Assembly: GCA_003439945.1 (NCBI GenBank)
Contig: QVRM01002173.1
Span: 180,001-244,000, forward strand
DNA: 64,000 bases
From: Dermanyssus gallinae
Lineage: Eukaryota; Arthropoda; Arachnida; Mesostigmata; Dermanyssidae
Reading direction: 5' to 3'
The notes under the pieces were generated by a model, which ran no database searches, was not told where the DNA came from, and saw nothing but the letters and a program-made list of their open reading frames with translations. Shown one piece after another: positions 45,388 to 55,601 of the stretch. The position numbers and the translations under genes were made by a program. Within the stretch, counting starts at the first letter, position 1; every line of letters starts with the position of its first letter.

Positions 45388-46146
45388 AGTCAGTCTGTCA
45401 GGGATCTTAGGGCCAAGGTGGACCCCGGCTCCTACAAGGTCTCGGTCAAACGGGCACAACACCTTCCCAGCGGAGACGTGAGACTTGTAGTGACGGAGGC
45501 GGCGCCAGGAGGGTCCAGCGCATTCCTCGGTGCCCTTCAGACGGCCCGGGAGGGCGAGGCGAGCCTCGATCGGTCCTCCCTCAAGCGTCTGATTGTCAGA
45601 GACATCATGGAGGGGACAACGGCAAAGGAAGTCGAGGAGGCGCTCCGCAGAGGAACTCGATTTGACGGGCCACTAATGGTGGACCCCCCTCGAAAGGGGG
45701 CTACCGGAAGATGGTCGGCGCTCGTCCGCGTGGCGCCGCCCGATGCCCGTCGAGCGCTGGACCTGAAGCGGGTCCAACTGGAATGGCTATCCCGCCCCAT
45801 TGTGGAATGGATCACCGTCCCCACGTGCCAGAAGTGCCAGCGAGTAGGGCACACAACCACTTCGTGCACATTTGAAGCGGCGACCTCCAGGCGCTGCCAC
45901 ATATGCGGGGTACTGGGGCACCTGTCGAGGGAATGCACTCAAAACGCCAAATGCTACAACTGCGGCGAGGAGGGGCACGCGGCCAACGCCGCTGCTTGCC
46001 CTACGTACAGAGCCCAACTTGCAGAGCTTCGCCGCGGCGGCAACCAGTCTGGCAACCGAGGCAGGCTGCCGGCCCCCTCGACAGGGTCTGCGCCCGACCA
46101 AAGCACGGTGCTCCCCACAGCGGGAGACCACCCCAGAGGCGCTTAG
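45388..46146 (+). pseudogene. R1-like LINE ORF1, 5'-truncated
   Basis: An open frame runs from a TAG at 45,385 to the stop at 46,146 with no ATG near its start, so the N-terminal part was lost by 5' truncation. It contains LPSGDVRLVV and then three CCHC knuckles: CQKCQRVGHTTTSC, CHICGVLGHLSREC and CYNCGEEGHAANAAAC. These knuckles bind the element RNA in R1 and Jockey-type elements. The frame overlaps nothing; ORF2 begins 118 bp later. Confidence 0.88.
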
Positions 46147-46263
46147 GACCAGGACGGGTTCACCCTGGTAACGCAAAGGAGTCGAAAGAGGGGGCAACCA
46201 TCTCCTCCCATAGACTTCCAATCCACAAAGCAGTCAAACACGGGCGAATCTTAAACAACGTAT

Positions 46264-49252
46264 ATGACAACTACTCTTAAAGCATTACAGCTGAACTGCA
46301 ACCGGAACATGGGTGCCCACAACATGCTCCAGGAAATTAGTAGCAGGTCTGGGACAGATCTGCTACTTCTCAGTGAGCCCAACGTCCGGTGGACGAAAAA
46401 CGGCACCCCGGACCTTTTTACAGAAGCAAACAATTTGACAAGCATTTTACTAGACAACCGCTGTCGCCTCCGGGTTTCCGGACACGGCAGCGGGTACGGT
46501 TTTACTTGGGTGGATCTAACGGGCGTTGGGTGGTTTTATTCCTGCTACTGCAGTCCCAACGCCCCTCTCGAAGACTTTCGTAGGTTCCTAGACAACTTGA
46601 AAGAGTCTTTTAACCGAAACGACGTGCCACTTCTAGTCTTAACCGGAGATTTTAACGCAGCTTCCACTACATGGGGCTCTACGGCCACCAACCGAAGAGG
46701 ACACGCCGTCCTCGAGTGGCTGGCGGCGGAGGACCTAGTTGTTCTTAACACGGGTACGCCCACCTTCCACAGAGCTGGGCACACATCCTGCATCAATCTT
46801 ACCATAACAAGAAGAACGGAAGCACATAGGATTTTAAACTGAAAGGTTTTACTAGACGAGGAATCTCTAAGTGACCATGATATACTTGAGTTTCACGTGA
46901 CCATCTCCCGCGAGGGACCGCCCACAACGCTTCGTCCTACAACCAGGCGCCAGGGGGTCAACGAGATCCGGGAGTCCCTTAGGACCCTTATCAACCAGGA
47001 CGGGATGGTAACAACACCCGCGGGCCTCCAAAACCTCCTCAAGGCCGTCTGTAGAGTCGTCACGGGCCGCGGAGCATCGATTGCATCGAAGGACCCCGAA
47101 GAACTGGTGGACGAGCGAAATAGGTGGCCTCAGGAAAAGGTGCATCCGGGCACGGCCTCTCCTTACCCGCGCTCGGCGAGCCGCGCCTGAGGGGCAAGCT
47201 GCCCTGCAACACGGCGCGGAATATAAAAGGCTGCGAGCCTGCCTGTGTAGAAAAATCTCCAGGAGCAAGGAACGCTCCTGGAGAGCCTTTCTCGAAGAGC
47301 TGGAGGACGACCCATGGGGCCGCCCGTATAAGATGGTGCGGGGTTTTCCCCCCATCAAACGAAGGGTGGAGATTACGTCGGAGGAAACCCGGGAAGCAGT
47401 TATGGCACTCTTCCCGCGGCACCCGCCCTTTGACCGAACCCCATACTTAGAAGACACAGGGGGGTCTGAGGACAGCATACCAGAGGTAACCCCGCACGAA
47501 GTTCTCGCAGCGGGGGAACGCCTCAAGCCGGGAAAGGCACCGGGCCCAGACGGGATCCCCGTCCTTGCGGTTAAGCTCCTGCTGAAGGAATACCCAGAGG
47601 CGGTGGCCGCCGCGGCGACGGAAATGCTTCGAACGGGCTTGTTCCCTACCGCATGGAAGGCCGCGGACCTCGTGCTAATACCTAAGGGCCCCGGCTCGTA
47701 CCGGCCCATATGCCTTCTCGGCTCCCTGGCCAAGGCCTTCGAGTCCATCGTAAAGGCACGACTCCGAGAGTTCGCGGAGGAGAACGGCCTCCTTTCCGAG
47801 GCCCAATATGGGTTTCGTAAAGGTCGCTCCACCATTGCAGCGATAAAGAAAATCCAACTAAAGGCCGAAAGCATTCGCGACTCCCCGCCCGGACGCCGAG
47901 ATCTATTTTTAGCAATACTACTGGACGTGAAGAACGCTTTTAATAGCCTCCCGTGAGAGTCATCATCGATACTCTCTACAGGAAAAGGGTGCCCTTTTAC
48001 TTAAGACGGATTTTATCGAGCTACCTACACCACAGGATTATCCACTCACACGACCAAACTTTTAACATGACCGCAGGGGTGCCCTACTAGGCCCCCTCCT
48101 ATGGAACATCACGTACGATGACGTGCTGCGGCTGGGGGATCTCCCACCCGGAGTCGAACTCCTCGCCTACGCTGACGACCTGGTCCTCACCGTCCAGGCC
48201 CGGACAATGGGCCAGCTTGAGGCGCGTGCGAATGAAGCCCTCTTCGACATAGCGCACTGGATGCAAATAACGGGGCTTACCCTGGCCCCCGCTAAAAGCG
48301 AAGCTATTCTCCTGGTGGGTCGGAGGGGCTGGCCCCCGCCGCGCCTTGTCCTGGAGGACCAGGAGATTGCTGTAGTCAATACTACAAAGTACCTCGGGGT
48401 CTTCCTGGACCGGGGCCTCCGGGGTACTGAACACCTACGGCGGGCGTCAGAAAGGGCATTGAAGATCGCCAATAGTTTTGCGCGCCTCATGCCAAACACA
48501 TACGGCCCTAAACAAACAAGAAGAAGGATTATTATGTCCGTGGCCGAGTCAGTCGCCTTATACGGGGCTACGGCCTGGCCTACCAACGCTCTGAAGACTA
48601 AGGCAAATAGAACCCGCTTACGGCGGGCTCAACGGGTCGGAGCCCTTAGGGTCACCATGGCGTACCGCACGGTTAGTACAGCGGCGGCGCTCGTGTTCGC
48701 GGGCACTATCCCATGGGACCTGAAGGCAGAAGAGCGCCGCCTGTGGGGCGACCAGAGCCTTAAGAAGGAAGAGGCACGGCAACACCCACTGCAGCTATGG
48801 CAGGAGGAGTGGGATGGCCTGGCGGAGGGGACCCAGGTGCCAGCAAGCTGGTCCCTAACATCAAGGACTGGCTGTACCGGCCCGGTGGGGAGCTCACCTT
48901 CCACACCACCCAGATGTTGACGGGGCACGGCGACTTTCAGTCGTACCTATTCAGGATCGGGAAGGCCCCCAGTCCCATGTGCGTCCACAGCGGCAATGGA
49001 CTCGAAGACACCCCAGAGCACACAGCTCTGGCGTGTCCCGCATGGGCGGAACAGCGTCACCCCTTGAGGACTTTAATGAATACGCACATTTTTAATCTAC
49101 GCGACGTCGTTCTGAAGATGACAGAATCCCTGGAACACTGGAACTTGACAACAGCGGTTTTTCACAAGATTTTACAAGCTAAGACATCGGCCAACAAGCT
49201 GCGACTTTTGCGATTCCCTGCAGCTCCCAGGGACAACTTTCGCCAGGAGTAA
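46264..49252 (+). pseudogene. R1-like LINE ORF2: endonuclease, RT, C-terminal knuckle
   Basis: Starts at an ATG (MTTTLKALQLNCNR). Endonuclease motifs: LQLNCN, LLLLSEPN, SGYGFTWV, LTGDFNA and SLSDHDIL. A TGA at 46,840-46,842 probably replaces a Trp codon. The frame shifts near 47,100. RT follows (47,110-47,956: GPDGIP, GSYRPICLLGSLAKAFE, LLDVKNAFNSLP). One base is lost at 47,956. About 10 bases are missing near 48,085 in motif B, so the QGSVLG loop is gone. RT continues from 48,095 with YADD near 48,170. Another shift lies near 48,840. The end has CVHSGNGLEDTPEHTALAC, the C-terminal CCHC with its second Cys changed to Ser. At least four disabling lesions. Confidence 0.9.
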
Positions 49253-49439
49253 GTAGACTCGCCCCCTCTGACTGTTTGATGCATGCGCAAGCAGTTCCCG
49301 GTCAGTTGGGGGACGGGGACATGACTGGTTTTTAGTGGGTTGGAGCCCCACACTACCGGCCCACACTTGCAGGGACTCCCTGCAGTGGTGTCCGTGTGTG
49401 CAACCGCATTTTCCAGTTAGTCATCTTAAAAAAAAAAAA

Positions 49440-49538
49440 TCGATAATGTAGACATAAGGCGCTCAGGTCGTCCACGTGAACTGGCAGGTTCTTCGCCTCT
49501 TTTCTACGACAACGTCTTCGAGATGTGGAGTCGCCCGC
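49440..49538 (-). pseudogene. Inverted secreted-protein gene copy, part after LINE
   Basis: Continues the match to 27,596-27,686 (exon 2) after the LINE. It ends abruptly where the LTR element begins, so the rest of this gene copy is missing. Confidence 0.8.
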
Positions 49539-50163
49539 CATGATGATGATGATCTCTGCCTGCTAGCCACAACCCTCTACGGCACTGTCGGCCACAACCC
49601 GCCACTGCACGGTTCGCCGCAACCCTCCATTGCACGGTTCGCCACAACCCGCCACTGCACTGTTCGCGCACTGTCACGGTTCCGGTCGCCGGCCGTATAA
49701 AAAGGGATGCGCGCCATTTTATCAATCTCTTGCTATTCCGCGCGTTCAGTGTAACGCGTGCTCTGCAAACCCTCAGTCCGGCGGCGACCGACCGGAACGT
49801 CCGACGGCGTGGTAGCGACAACGGTGTGAGCGTGGCAGTGATAGTGCCCTAGGGTGGTGAGTGATCGTGGCTAGCAGGTGCAGGCAGATTTATATATATA
49901 TATTTAGTTGAATGATTGTTAGAGCTAACGTAGCGGCATTGTCAAGTGTGTGGTCTGTGTGAGTTCCGGCGGCGAAACAGCTTCGCGCTAACCGCCGGGA
50001 CATAGTGTGAGCTAGCTAGGCAATAACAATAATAATTACGAAGAGAGGCAGCGCTGCCGTATCGCTCTCTTGCGTATAGTGAAATATAATAAATAAGATC
50101 AGTGAGTGTGTGAACCCGCGTATATTCGTCTGTTTTCATTCTACGGTTCCGTTGGCAACATAT

Positions 50164-50174
50164 TGGCGCCCAAC
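50164..50174 (+). promoter_or_regulatory. Primer-binding site of the LTR element
   Basis: TGGCGCCCAAC lies three bases after the left LTR. It is the typical start of a tRNA-complementary primer site for minus-strand DNA synthesis. Confidence 0.75.
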
Positions 50175-50233
50175 ATGGAGCACGACGTGTAACAAAAGGC
50201 CCAGGCGTAGAAGTGATCGTAGCGACAGCCAGG

Positions 50234-50671
50234 ATGGCTGAGACAGACAGTCGTGTGATGGCGCTTCGGCGTTCAGTGTATGCGGCGGTGTCAAAACTGG
50301 ACACCACCGTAAAGTCGTTTTGTTATGAGGGCCAGGAGCCTCCGCGGTTCACGCAGTGGAATGAGGACCGCGTCAACGGCTGGCTGCTGAGAGCGGAGGG
50401 GCTCCAGCTACAATTAGACGAATTAGACAAGTGCTTTGTGGCCGAAATGGCCAGCACGCTCAGCGAGGAGCAAATGGATCTAGACACAGGTAGATCTTTC
50501 GAATACGTAGATACGTTGTGCCAAATCCGAGGTAGGCTAATGGGCTACAAACAACGTAGTACTCTAGCCGCCGCCATGCCGTCGAGCGCCCTGGACATGT
50601 CTGCACGATGGGCAGAGGCAAGAGCATCGTTATCGACGAGACTGCCGGAGCGCGTTGGCCCCGGTGCTTAA
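50234..50671 (+). CDS. Gag-like N-terminal ORF of the LTR element
   Basis: 145 codons from the first ATG (MAETDSRVMALRRSVYAAV) 60 bp after the primer-binding site. The product is predicted helical, with heptad-like Leu/Glu spacing (LLRAEGLQLQLDELDKCF). This resembles the N-terminal Gag region of BEL/Pao elements in layout only; no zinc knuckle or protease follows. The next frame (about 50,698-51,039) reads EFLKKPSAQYPAFQPGQGYE and ends in stops. The element is not autonomous. Confidence 0.5.
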   Translation: MAETDSRVMALRRSVYAAVSKLDTTVKSFCYEGQEPPRFTQWNEDRVNGWLLRAEGLQLQLDELDKCFVAEMASTLSEEQMDLDTGRSFEYVDTLCQIRGRLMGYKQRSTLAAAMPSSALDMSARWAEARASLSTRLPERVGPGA

Positions 50672-51961
50672 GAATCAAGTTCAGCGCTAGGCCCGATTGT
50701 AAATCGGCAAGTCGCGGTTCAAGAAATCAACGCAACGGCGGAGCGGCGCTCCCCGTTGCCAAGCTAAGAAGTTCAACGGTGGTCGAGAGTTCTTCCATCA
50801 ATCCAGTGACGCCATCCGAGTCCTCATCCACGAAAGGGAACGAAGTGGTTGCAGCAAGGTCAGTCGTGTATCACGTAACCAAGGACGCGGAGTTCCTGAA
50901 GAAGCCATCGGCGCAGTACCCCGCCTTCCAGCCGGGGCAGGGCTACGAAGAGCTTCCAGAGAGTCGGATGTTTGTTGCAACGTGCGAACCCCCGCTAATA
51001 GACCCAGCGGGGTGTTCAAGTTTGCGCAAACTGACTTGAATCGTCGCCACCGTCGCCCAGGCTGGAAGGTGGTTCCATCGGCAGGATGTGAGTGGTCGAC
51101 TCATGGCGGAAGAGCTCGCGTGGGCGAAGCAGCACCCGCTGCGTGAGGCCCGGCAGCCGCGCGTGGGGGAGGACGTCGCGAGCACCTTTCGTGGCGAGGA
51201 CGCCTGAAGACGCGGGCCTGGCCGAGTTCAATCCCAGGCTGAAGCATGGTCTGTGTGAGTTCCGGCGGCGAAACAGCTTCGCGCTAACCGCCGGTACATA
51301 GTGTGAGCTAGCTAGGCAATAACAATAATAATACGAAGAGAGGCGGCGCTGCCGTATCGCTCTCTTGCGTATCGTGAAATATAATAAATAAGAATCAGTG
51401 AGTGTAAGAACCCGCGCATTTTCGTCTGTCTTCATTCTACGGTTCCGTTGGCAACAGTTGCCAATGATCTTTACTTTTGCACATAAGAACTGGTCCAAGC
51501 AAAATCGATTACGGTTAGTAGCGACAAAAACTAGTCCTACATTTTAGTCGTGATAAAAGGTGTGCAGGGGTGACAGGCTTCTTAAGATCAATACTGAAAA
51601 CATCGAAATTGTTGCCTGATTTACACACGTAGATAAAAACTTAACACTTAAACTTTCATTTACATACTATTTAGAAGAAAATTGAACTAATGCCACTGCC
51701 GCCATGATTCTATTGGCAAAGCTTAGTGACATCGATATCACAACTGCAACTAATATATGCTAAATTAAAATACGACTGATAATCTTATATAGACTGTTGT
51801 TAGACGTCCGCCCTCCACTTGATGTCGGGATTTGTCTCGAAAAAGAGGATTGTGTATGCAGGATGTGTGCAATTCATGACTGACATATATATATATATAT
51901 ATGGCGAGCACTGCCGAGTGTGCAAACGTATTGTAAATGATTAATAAATCATCACAATATT

Positions 51962-51994
<33 letters not shown>

Positions 51995-51995
<1 letters not shown>

Positions 51996-53257
51996 GAGGT
52001 GTGTTCAAAAAGTATCGCGACTTTGAATTTTCGCGGGTTACGTATATTCGAATTTCGATTTTTTGTGGCGTTATGTTGGTACTTATGCCGACAAGCTCGG
52101 CCATTTTGAATGTTCACTTAATTGTTGACAGCTGCTTTGCTTGCACGTGTTTTTTTGCGCAAATTTTGTGTGAAAAACGAAATTAAGTGCGCAGGATGCA
52201 TTCCGAATGTTGACTGTGGCATACGGAGAAGCTACCTTGGACCGAAGCAACGTTTATCGGTGGTACAAAATGTTCTCAGAAGGCCGAGAAGATGTGAACG
52301 ACGAAGAGCGTGCCGGACGCCCGAGCACTTCAACAACAGACGAAAAAATTAATGAAGTGGAGAAAATGGTATTGGCCAATCGTCGAATCACCGTTAGAGA
52401 AGTTGCTGAGGACCTAAACATATCGATTGGCTCGTGCCATTCGATTTTTGATCAATGATTTGGGCATGAGACGGGTCGCCGCGAAATTCGTACCAAAATT
52501 GCTCAATTGCGACCAAAAACAGCATCGCATGAACATTGCTAATGAGATGTTGGACTCTGTCCGCGACGACCCAAATTTGCTCCAGAGGGTCATAACTGGT
52601 GACGAATCGTGGGTTTATGGTTATGACGTGGAAACCAAAGCTCAATCATCTCAATGGAAGCTGCCGCACGAACCAAGACCGAAAAAAGCGCGCCAAGTTC
52701 GGTCGAATGTGAAAGTTTTGCTGACAGTTTTCTTCGATTGCAGGGGCGTGGTGCATCATGAGTTCTTGCCACAGGGTAGAACGGTCAATAAGGAATATTA
52801 CCTGCAAGTTATGCGCAATTTGCGCGCAGCAATCCGCCAGAAACGCCCGGATTTGTGGAAGAACAAAAATTGGCTTTTGCACCACGATAACGCCCCTGCT
52901 CACACATCGTTGCTTGTGCGCGAGTTTTTGGCCAAAAACAACACACTAATGATGCCGCAGCCACCGTATTCCCCAGATCTGGCCCCCTGTGACTTTTTCT
53001 TGTTCCCTAAACTGAAGAGGCCCATGAAAGGACGACGTTACGCTACGCTTGACGAGATAAAGACGGCATCGAAGGAGGAGCTGAACAAGATTAAAAAAAA
53101 TGGTTTTTTGAAGTGCTTCGAAGATTGGAAAAACCGTTGGCACAAGTGTATAATATCTCATGGGGATTACTTTGAAGGGGACAAAATAGATATTCATGAA
53201 TAAATGAATAATTTTTGAAAAAACACAAAAGTCGCGATACTTTTTGAACACACCTCG
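51995..53257 (+). mobile_element. mariner element B2 (irritans type), perfect ends
   Basis: A 1263-bp element with identical 30-bp inverted ends that begin CGAGGTGTGTTCAAAAAGTA. TA lies at 51,993-51,994 and 53,258-53,259. It is nearly identical to B1 at 25.9 kb, which indicates recent activity of the family. It sits in the (TA)n of the palindromic element at a site that is empty in unit 1. Non-autonomous by coding lesions, but its ends look fully mobilisable. Confidence 0.95.
52156..53203 (+). pseudogene. mariner B2 transposase, start lost and two frameshifts
   Basis: Compared with B1 the start codon and about 50 bases around it are deleted (near 52,156). One extra base lies near 52,195 and another near 52,450, where the frame reads SIFDQ and stops instead of SIFINDLGM. 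From 52,461 to 53,203 the frame equals B1 almost residue for residue, including GDESW, HHDNAPAH and YSPDLAPCDF. Inactive, but recent. Confidence 0.93.
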
Positions 53258-54275
53258 TATATATATAAATATATATATATATATATGTCAGTCATGAATT
53301 GCACACATCAGTACAGAGGCTGTATACTTTCGAGTGTATTTGCAAGTACTCATGAATAAAGCTATGTGTTTCATTCATTCATATGAACTATATCACTACT
53401 CTGGTCCGAGGGCGCAGACAGCTTCTAGAGTCCACCCAAGGCCCACGTTCACTCACACACGTTATATTGAGTTTTTAGTGGAATATCGGGATATTAGACG
53501 CATCGCTTTTTTTTACTTTAAACTTAACAAGAACCCGACGGCCAACACGGATCGTTGCTGCCAACAGCATCAACGAATTGAACAAAAAATTACCCAAACG
53601 CGACTCGTATCTGTAAGTACCTATTTAGGCCTCTTAAAATTCGTTTCTTTATACATCTTTCGCATAGATACTTTGATTTGGAACAATAAATGTGCACAAA
53701 TGTGGAACAATGTAAAGCTACAGCTCCAGTAGCCGAAGTCGATCTCGAGTCAGCCTTTGTTTTTGATTCTCCTTGACGAGAAGTCGTCAAACCAGCCTGT
53801 TTGGCTCGACCAAGTCGTCATATGTTTTTGAAAGAAGAGGTTAGACTTAGTGCGATGCGTGTCTCGCGCATTAGTTGTAAGGTCGGAACGACAGCCCACT
53901 GAGACTTTACCACGGCTCCATAGCGGTGAAGATTACAGACCAGACCGGGGTCGGATAGACCGGCGTCTAACTGCGCGAGCACTGCTTTTCCGAGGCGGAA
54001 CTTCATACGGTCTCATACATACACAGGCTCATCCGGTGATGAAGGTGTGTTGCCCTCAACACAGAGAACCACTTGAGGTGAGACGTGAATAACCACCTCT
54101 GATGATCCTACCGATTGTAACTCGGTGCCCCAGTGCTCAGACATCGTCATATGTCCGTCCCCGCCTAGCCCTCTCCTTCCTTGTCCGGTCTCTGGCGAGG
54201 GGGTCAGAGCGTTCGTTATCTACGCTGGCGCCTGCGCACCATGTGCGGGGCGCCCCTTGTGAGCCTCGTCGCGTG

Positions 54276-54283
54276 TATAAATA
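54276..54283 (+). promoter_or_regulatory. TATA box of direct gene module A, unit 2
   Basis: TATAAATA 109 bp upstream of the ATG at 54,385. The surrounding 20 bp are identical to unit 1. This compact leader is probably the ancestral promoter spacing. Confidence 0.65.
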
Positions 54284-54384
54284 CTCTCGTCGAGGGCAGT
54301 TGGACTTCAAGATCACTTGCGATTTCTAGTGAACGACTTTCTACTCCTTAGATTACACAGCTCTTCACATTCCACTCCGCAAAA

Positions 54385-55372
54385 ATGCAGTTCCACTTTT
54401 CTAAATTGTACGCTATTTTTATTTACATGCTAGCGCTACCGCAGACGAACGCCATTTTTAGTATGCCTGTAATAGCAGGACCATACGCATTACAAGGCCT
54501 GGCCCGACTGGCCATTGCATCCATCGGAACTGCGGTCTACATGCTGTCCGGTGTGCATACGGGCCAAAAGAGGCTCACCTACGCACAACAAGCCGGAACT
54601 CGAGCAGACCGTTGAAGTGCTCGACGTTCCGGAAGACATGTACCAGAACAAACGGCGCGAGAATCGTCAGCGCCAGATTCTTGCTAGTAGAGACGGGCGA
54701 CGACCGCGGACTCGAAGGATCGGTGCGGCGCGACACGCTTTCAAAAGCAAGACTGCGCCCTTCCGACGAGCCGGAAAAGTCAGGGTATGTACTGTTATAG
54801 GTTATGGTCAGCATCTTCTTGATACGTTAAGGTCAGCATCGTCTTGACACGTTAAGGTCAGCATCTTCTTGATATATCAAACCGGCCAGACCTTAGACGT
54901 CAGTTTTATGGTTCAAACCAAACTTATTAAATCTTTTTTGGTAAATATTTTTTGAATATGTGTTCTTTGCTGCACACCAAAGTCCTGTCGGGCTCATTGT
55001 ATTACGTCAACTAATTAATCGGCTGACCTGAACCGGACGCCGTACATTGTAATAACTGGTTTTGCTATTGCTTCGCACATTGTATTTTTAATACGAGCTC
55101 TTGTTTTTTGTTAGGTATCGAAAGACCACCCTGCGTCGCCGGTACCGCGGGCAAAGAGTAACCTCGGGAACAGATCCAAGGGCCTGCTGTCATGGCTGCC
55201 CTGGCCGCGCCTCCAAAGGAAGGTGCCCTGTAACAGCAGCCGCGCAGCTCGAAGACGTTGCCGTAGAATTGAGGCTGCGAAGCCAGTTCACGTGGACAGC
55301 CTGAGCGGCTTGTATCCAAGTTATCGACCTTGGAAAGAGGTATCGACGAACCTTGGTCAGCTAATAGGCTGA
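54385..55372 (+). pseudogene. Secreted-protein gene, module A, unit 2 (one-base insertion)
   Basis: Exon 1 is 54,385-54,784, the intron 54,785-55,114 with the same AGG/GTATGT and TTGTTAG borders, and exon 2 55,115-55,372. The signal peptide and hydrophobic stretch match 31.2 kb (YAIFIYMLALPQTNA, IAGPYALQGLARLAI). One extra base near 54,582 shifts the frame after QKRLT, and the reading stops after 76 codons. Downstream of the insertion both exons remain open in the original frame and end at the same TGA as in unit 1. The lesion is therefore recent, or could be an assembly error. Confidence 0.7.
54800..54885 (+). repeat. 25-bp intronic minisatellite, about three copies
   Basis: Same unit as at 31,619-31,776, with fewer copies. 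It accounts for most of the intron length difference (330 against 405 bp). Confidence 0.9.
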
Positions 55373-55601
55373 ACATTCCACGAGAACACACGGTTCTTCG
55401 TGTCTAATTGACTAGTCAAATGGCTAGGCTGCCAGGGAGTTCGATCGACGTTCTCACGTATAGCAGAACGTCGATAACAATACGTAGATAAATATACTTC
55501 CATAAAAATTAAGAAATGTTTATGTAATATCACACAACGTTATAGATAATTTGAAATGTGTCCCTATATTATAAATGTCATTATATCTGTATGAAAATAA
55601 A

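Larger units (their letters stand above)
45384..49439 (+). mobile_element. R1-like LINE with 8-bp target-site duplication
   Basis: A 4056-bp element flanked by TCGATAAT on both sides (45,376-45,383 and 49,440-49,447). It ends in a 12-base A-run (49,428-49,439). It is truncated at the 5' end inside ORF1. The empty site is visible in the paralogues (27.59 kb and, in reverse, near 32.22 kb), so the insertion point is exact: exon 2 of the inverted gene copy in unit 2. It is a random-site insertion, not one in rDNA. Confidence 0.93.
49541..51456 (+). mobile_element. LTR retrotransposon remnant (possibly BEL/Pao)
   Basis: Left LTR about 49,541-50,160 (begins TGATG, ends CAACA). It has a TATA box (TATAAAAA, 49,696-49,703) and three 25-bp repeats (about 49,585-49,662) upstream of it. 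Right LTR 51,247-51,456 keeps only the last 210 bp, about 5% different from the left one. Internal DNA is only 1.09 kb and lacks protease, RT and integrase. The left flank is the gene copy and the right flank matches 29,279, so the element marks a deletion junction relative to unit 1. The left LTR border is approximate. Confidence 0.75.
51866..53305. mobile_element. Palindromic (TA)n element, unit 2 copy, split by mariner B2
   Basis: The same perfect 18-bp inverted arms as at 29,671-29,825 (51,866-51,883 and 53,288-53,305). Its right-hand (TA)n run has been entered by a mariner. Confidence 0.65.

Noticed and set aside
45418..45420. GTG as start codon of the R1 ORF1
   Set aside because: GTG starts are not expected in eukaryotic LINEs. 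The frame stays open upstream to a TAG at the truncation point, so the true start is missing.
46867..47874. 335-codon minus-strand frame
   Set aside because: Antisense shadow of the GC-rich R1-like LINE RT, with no recognisable motif of its own.
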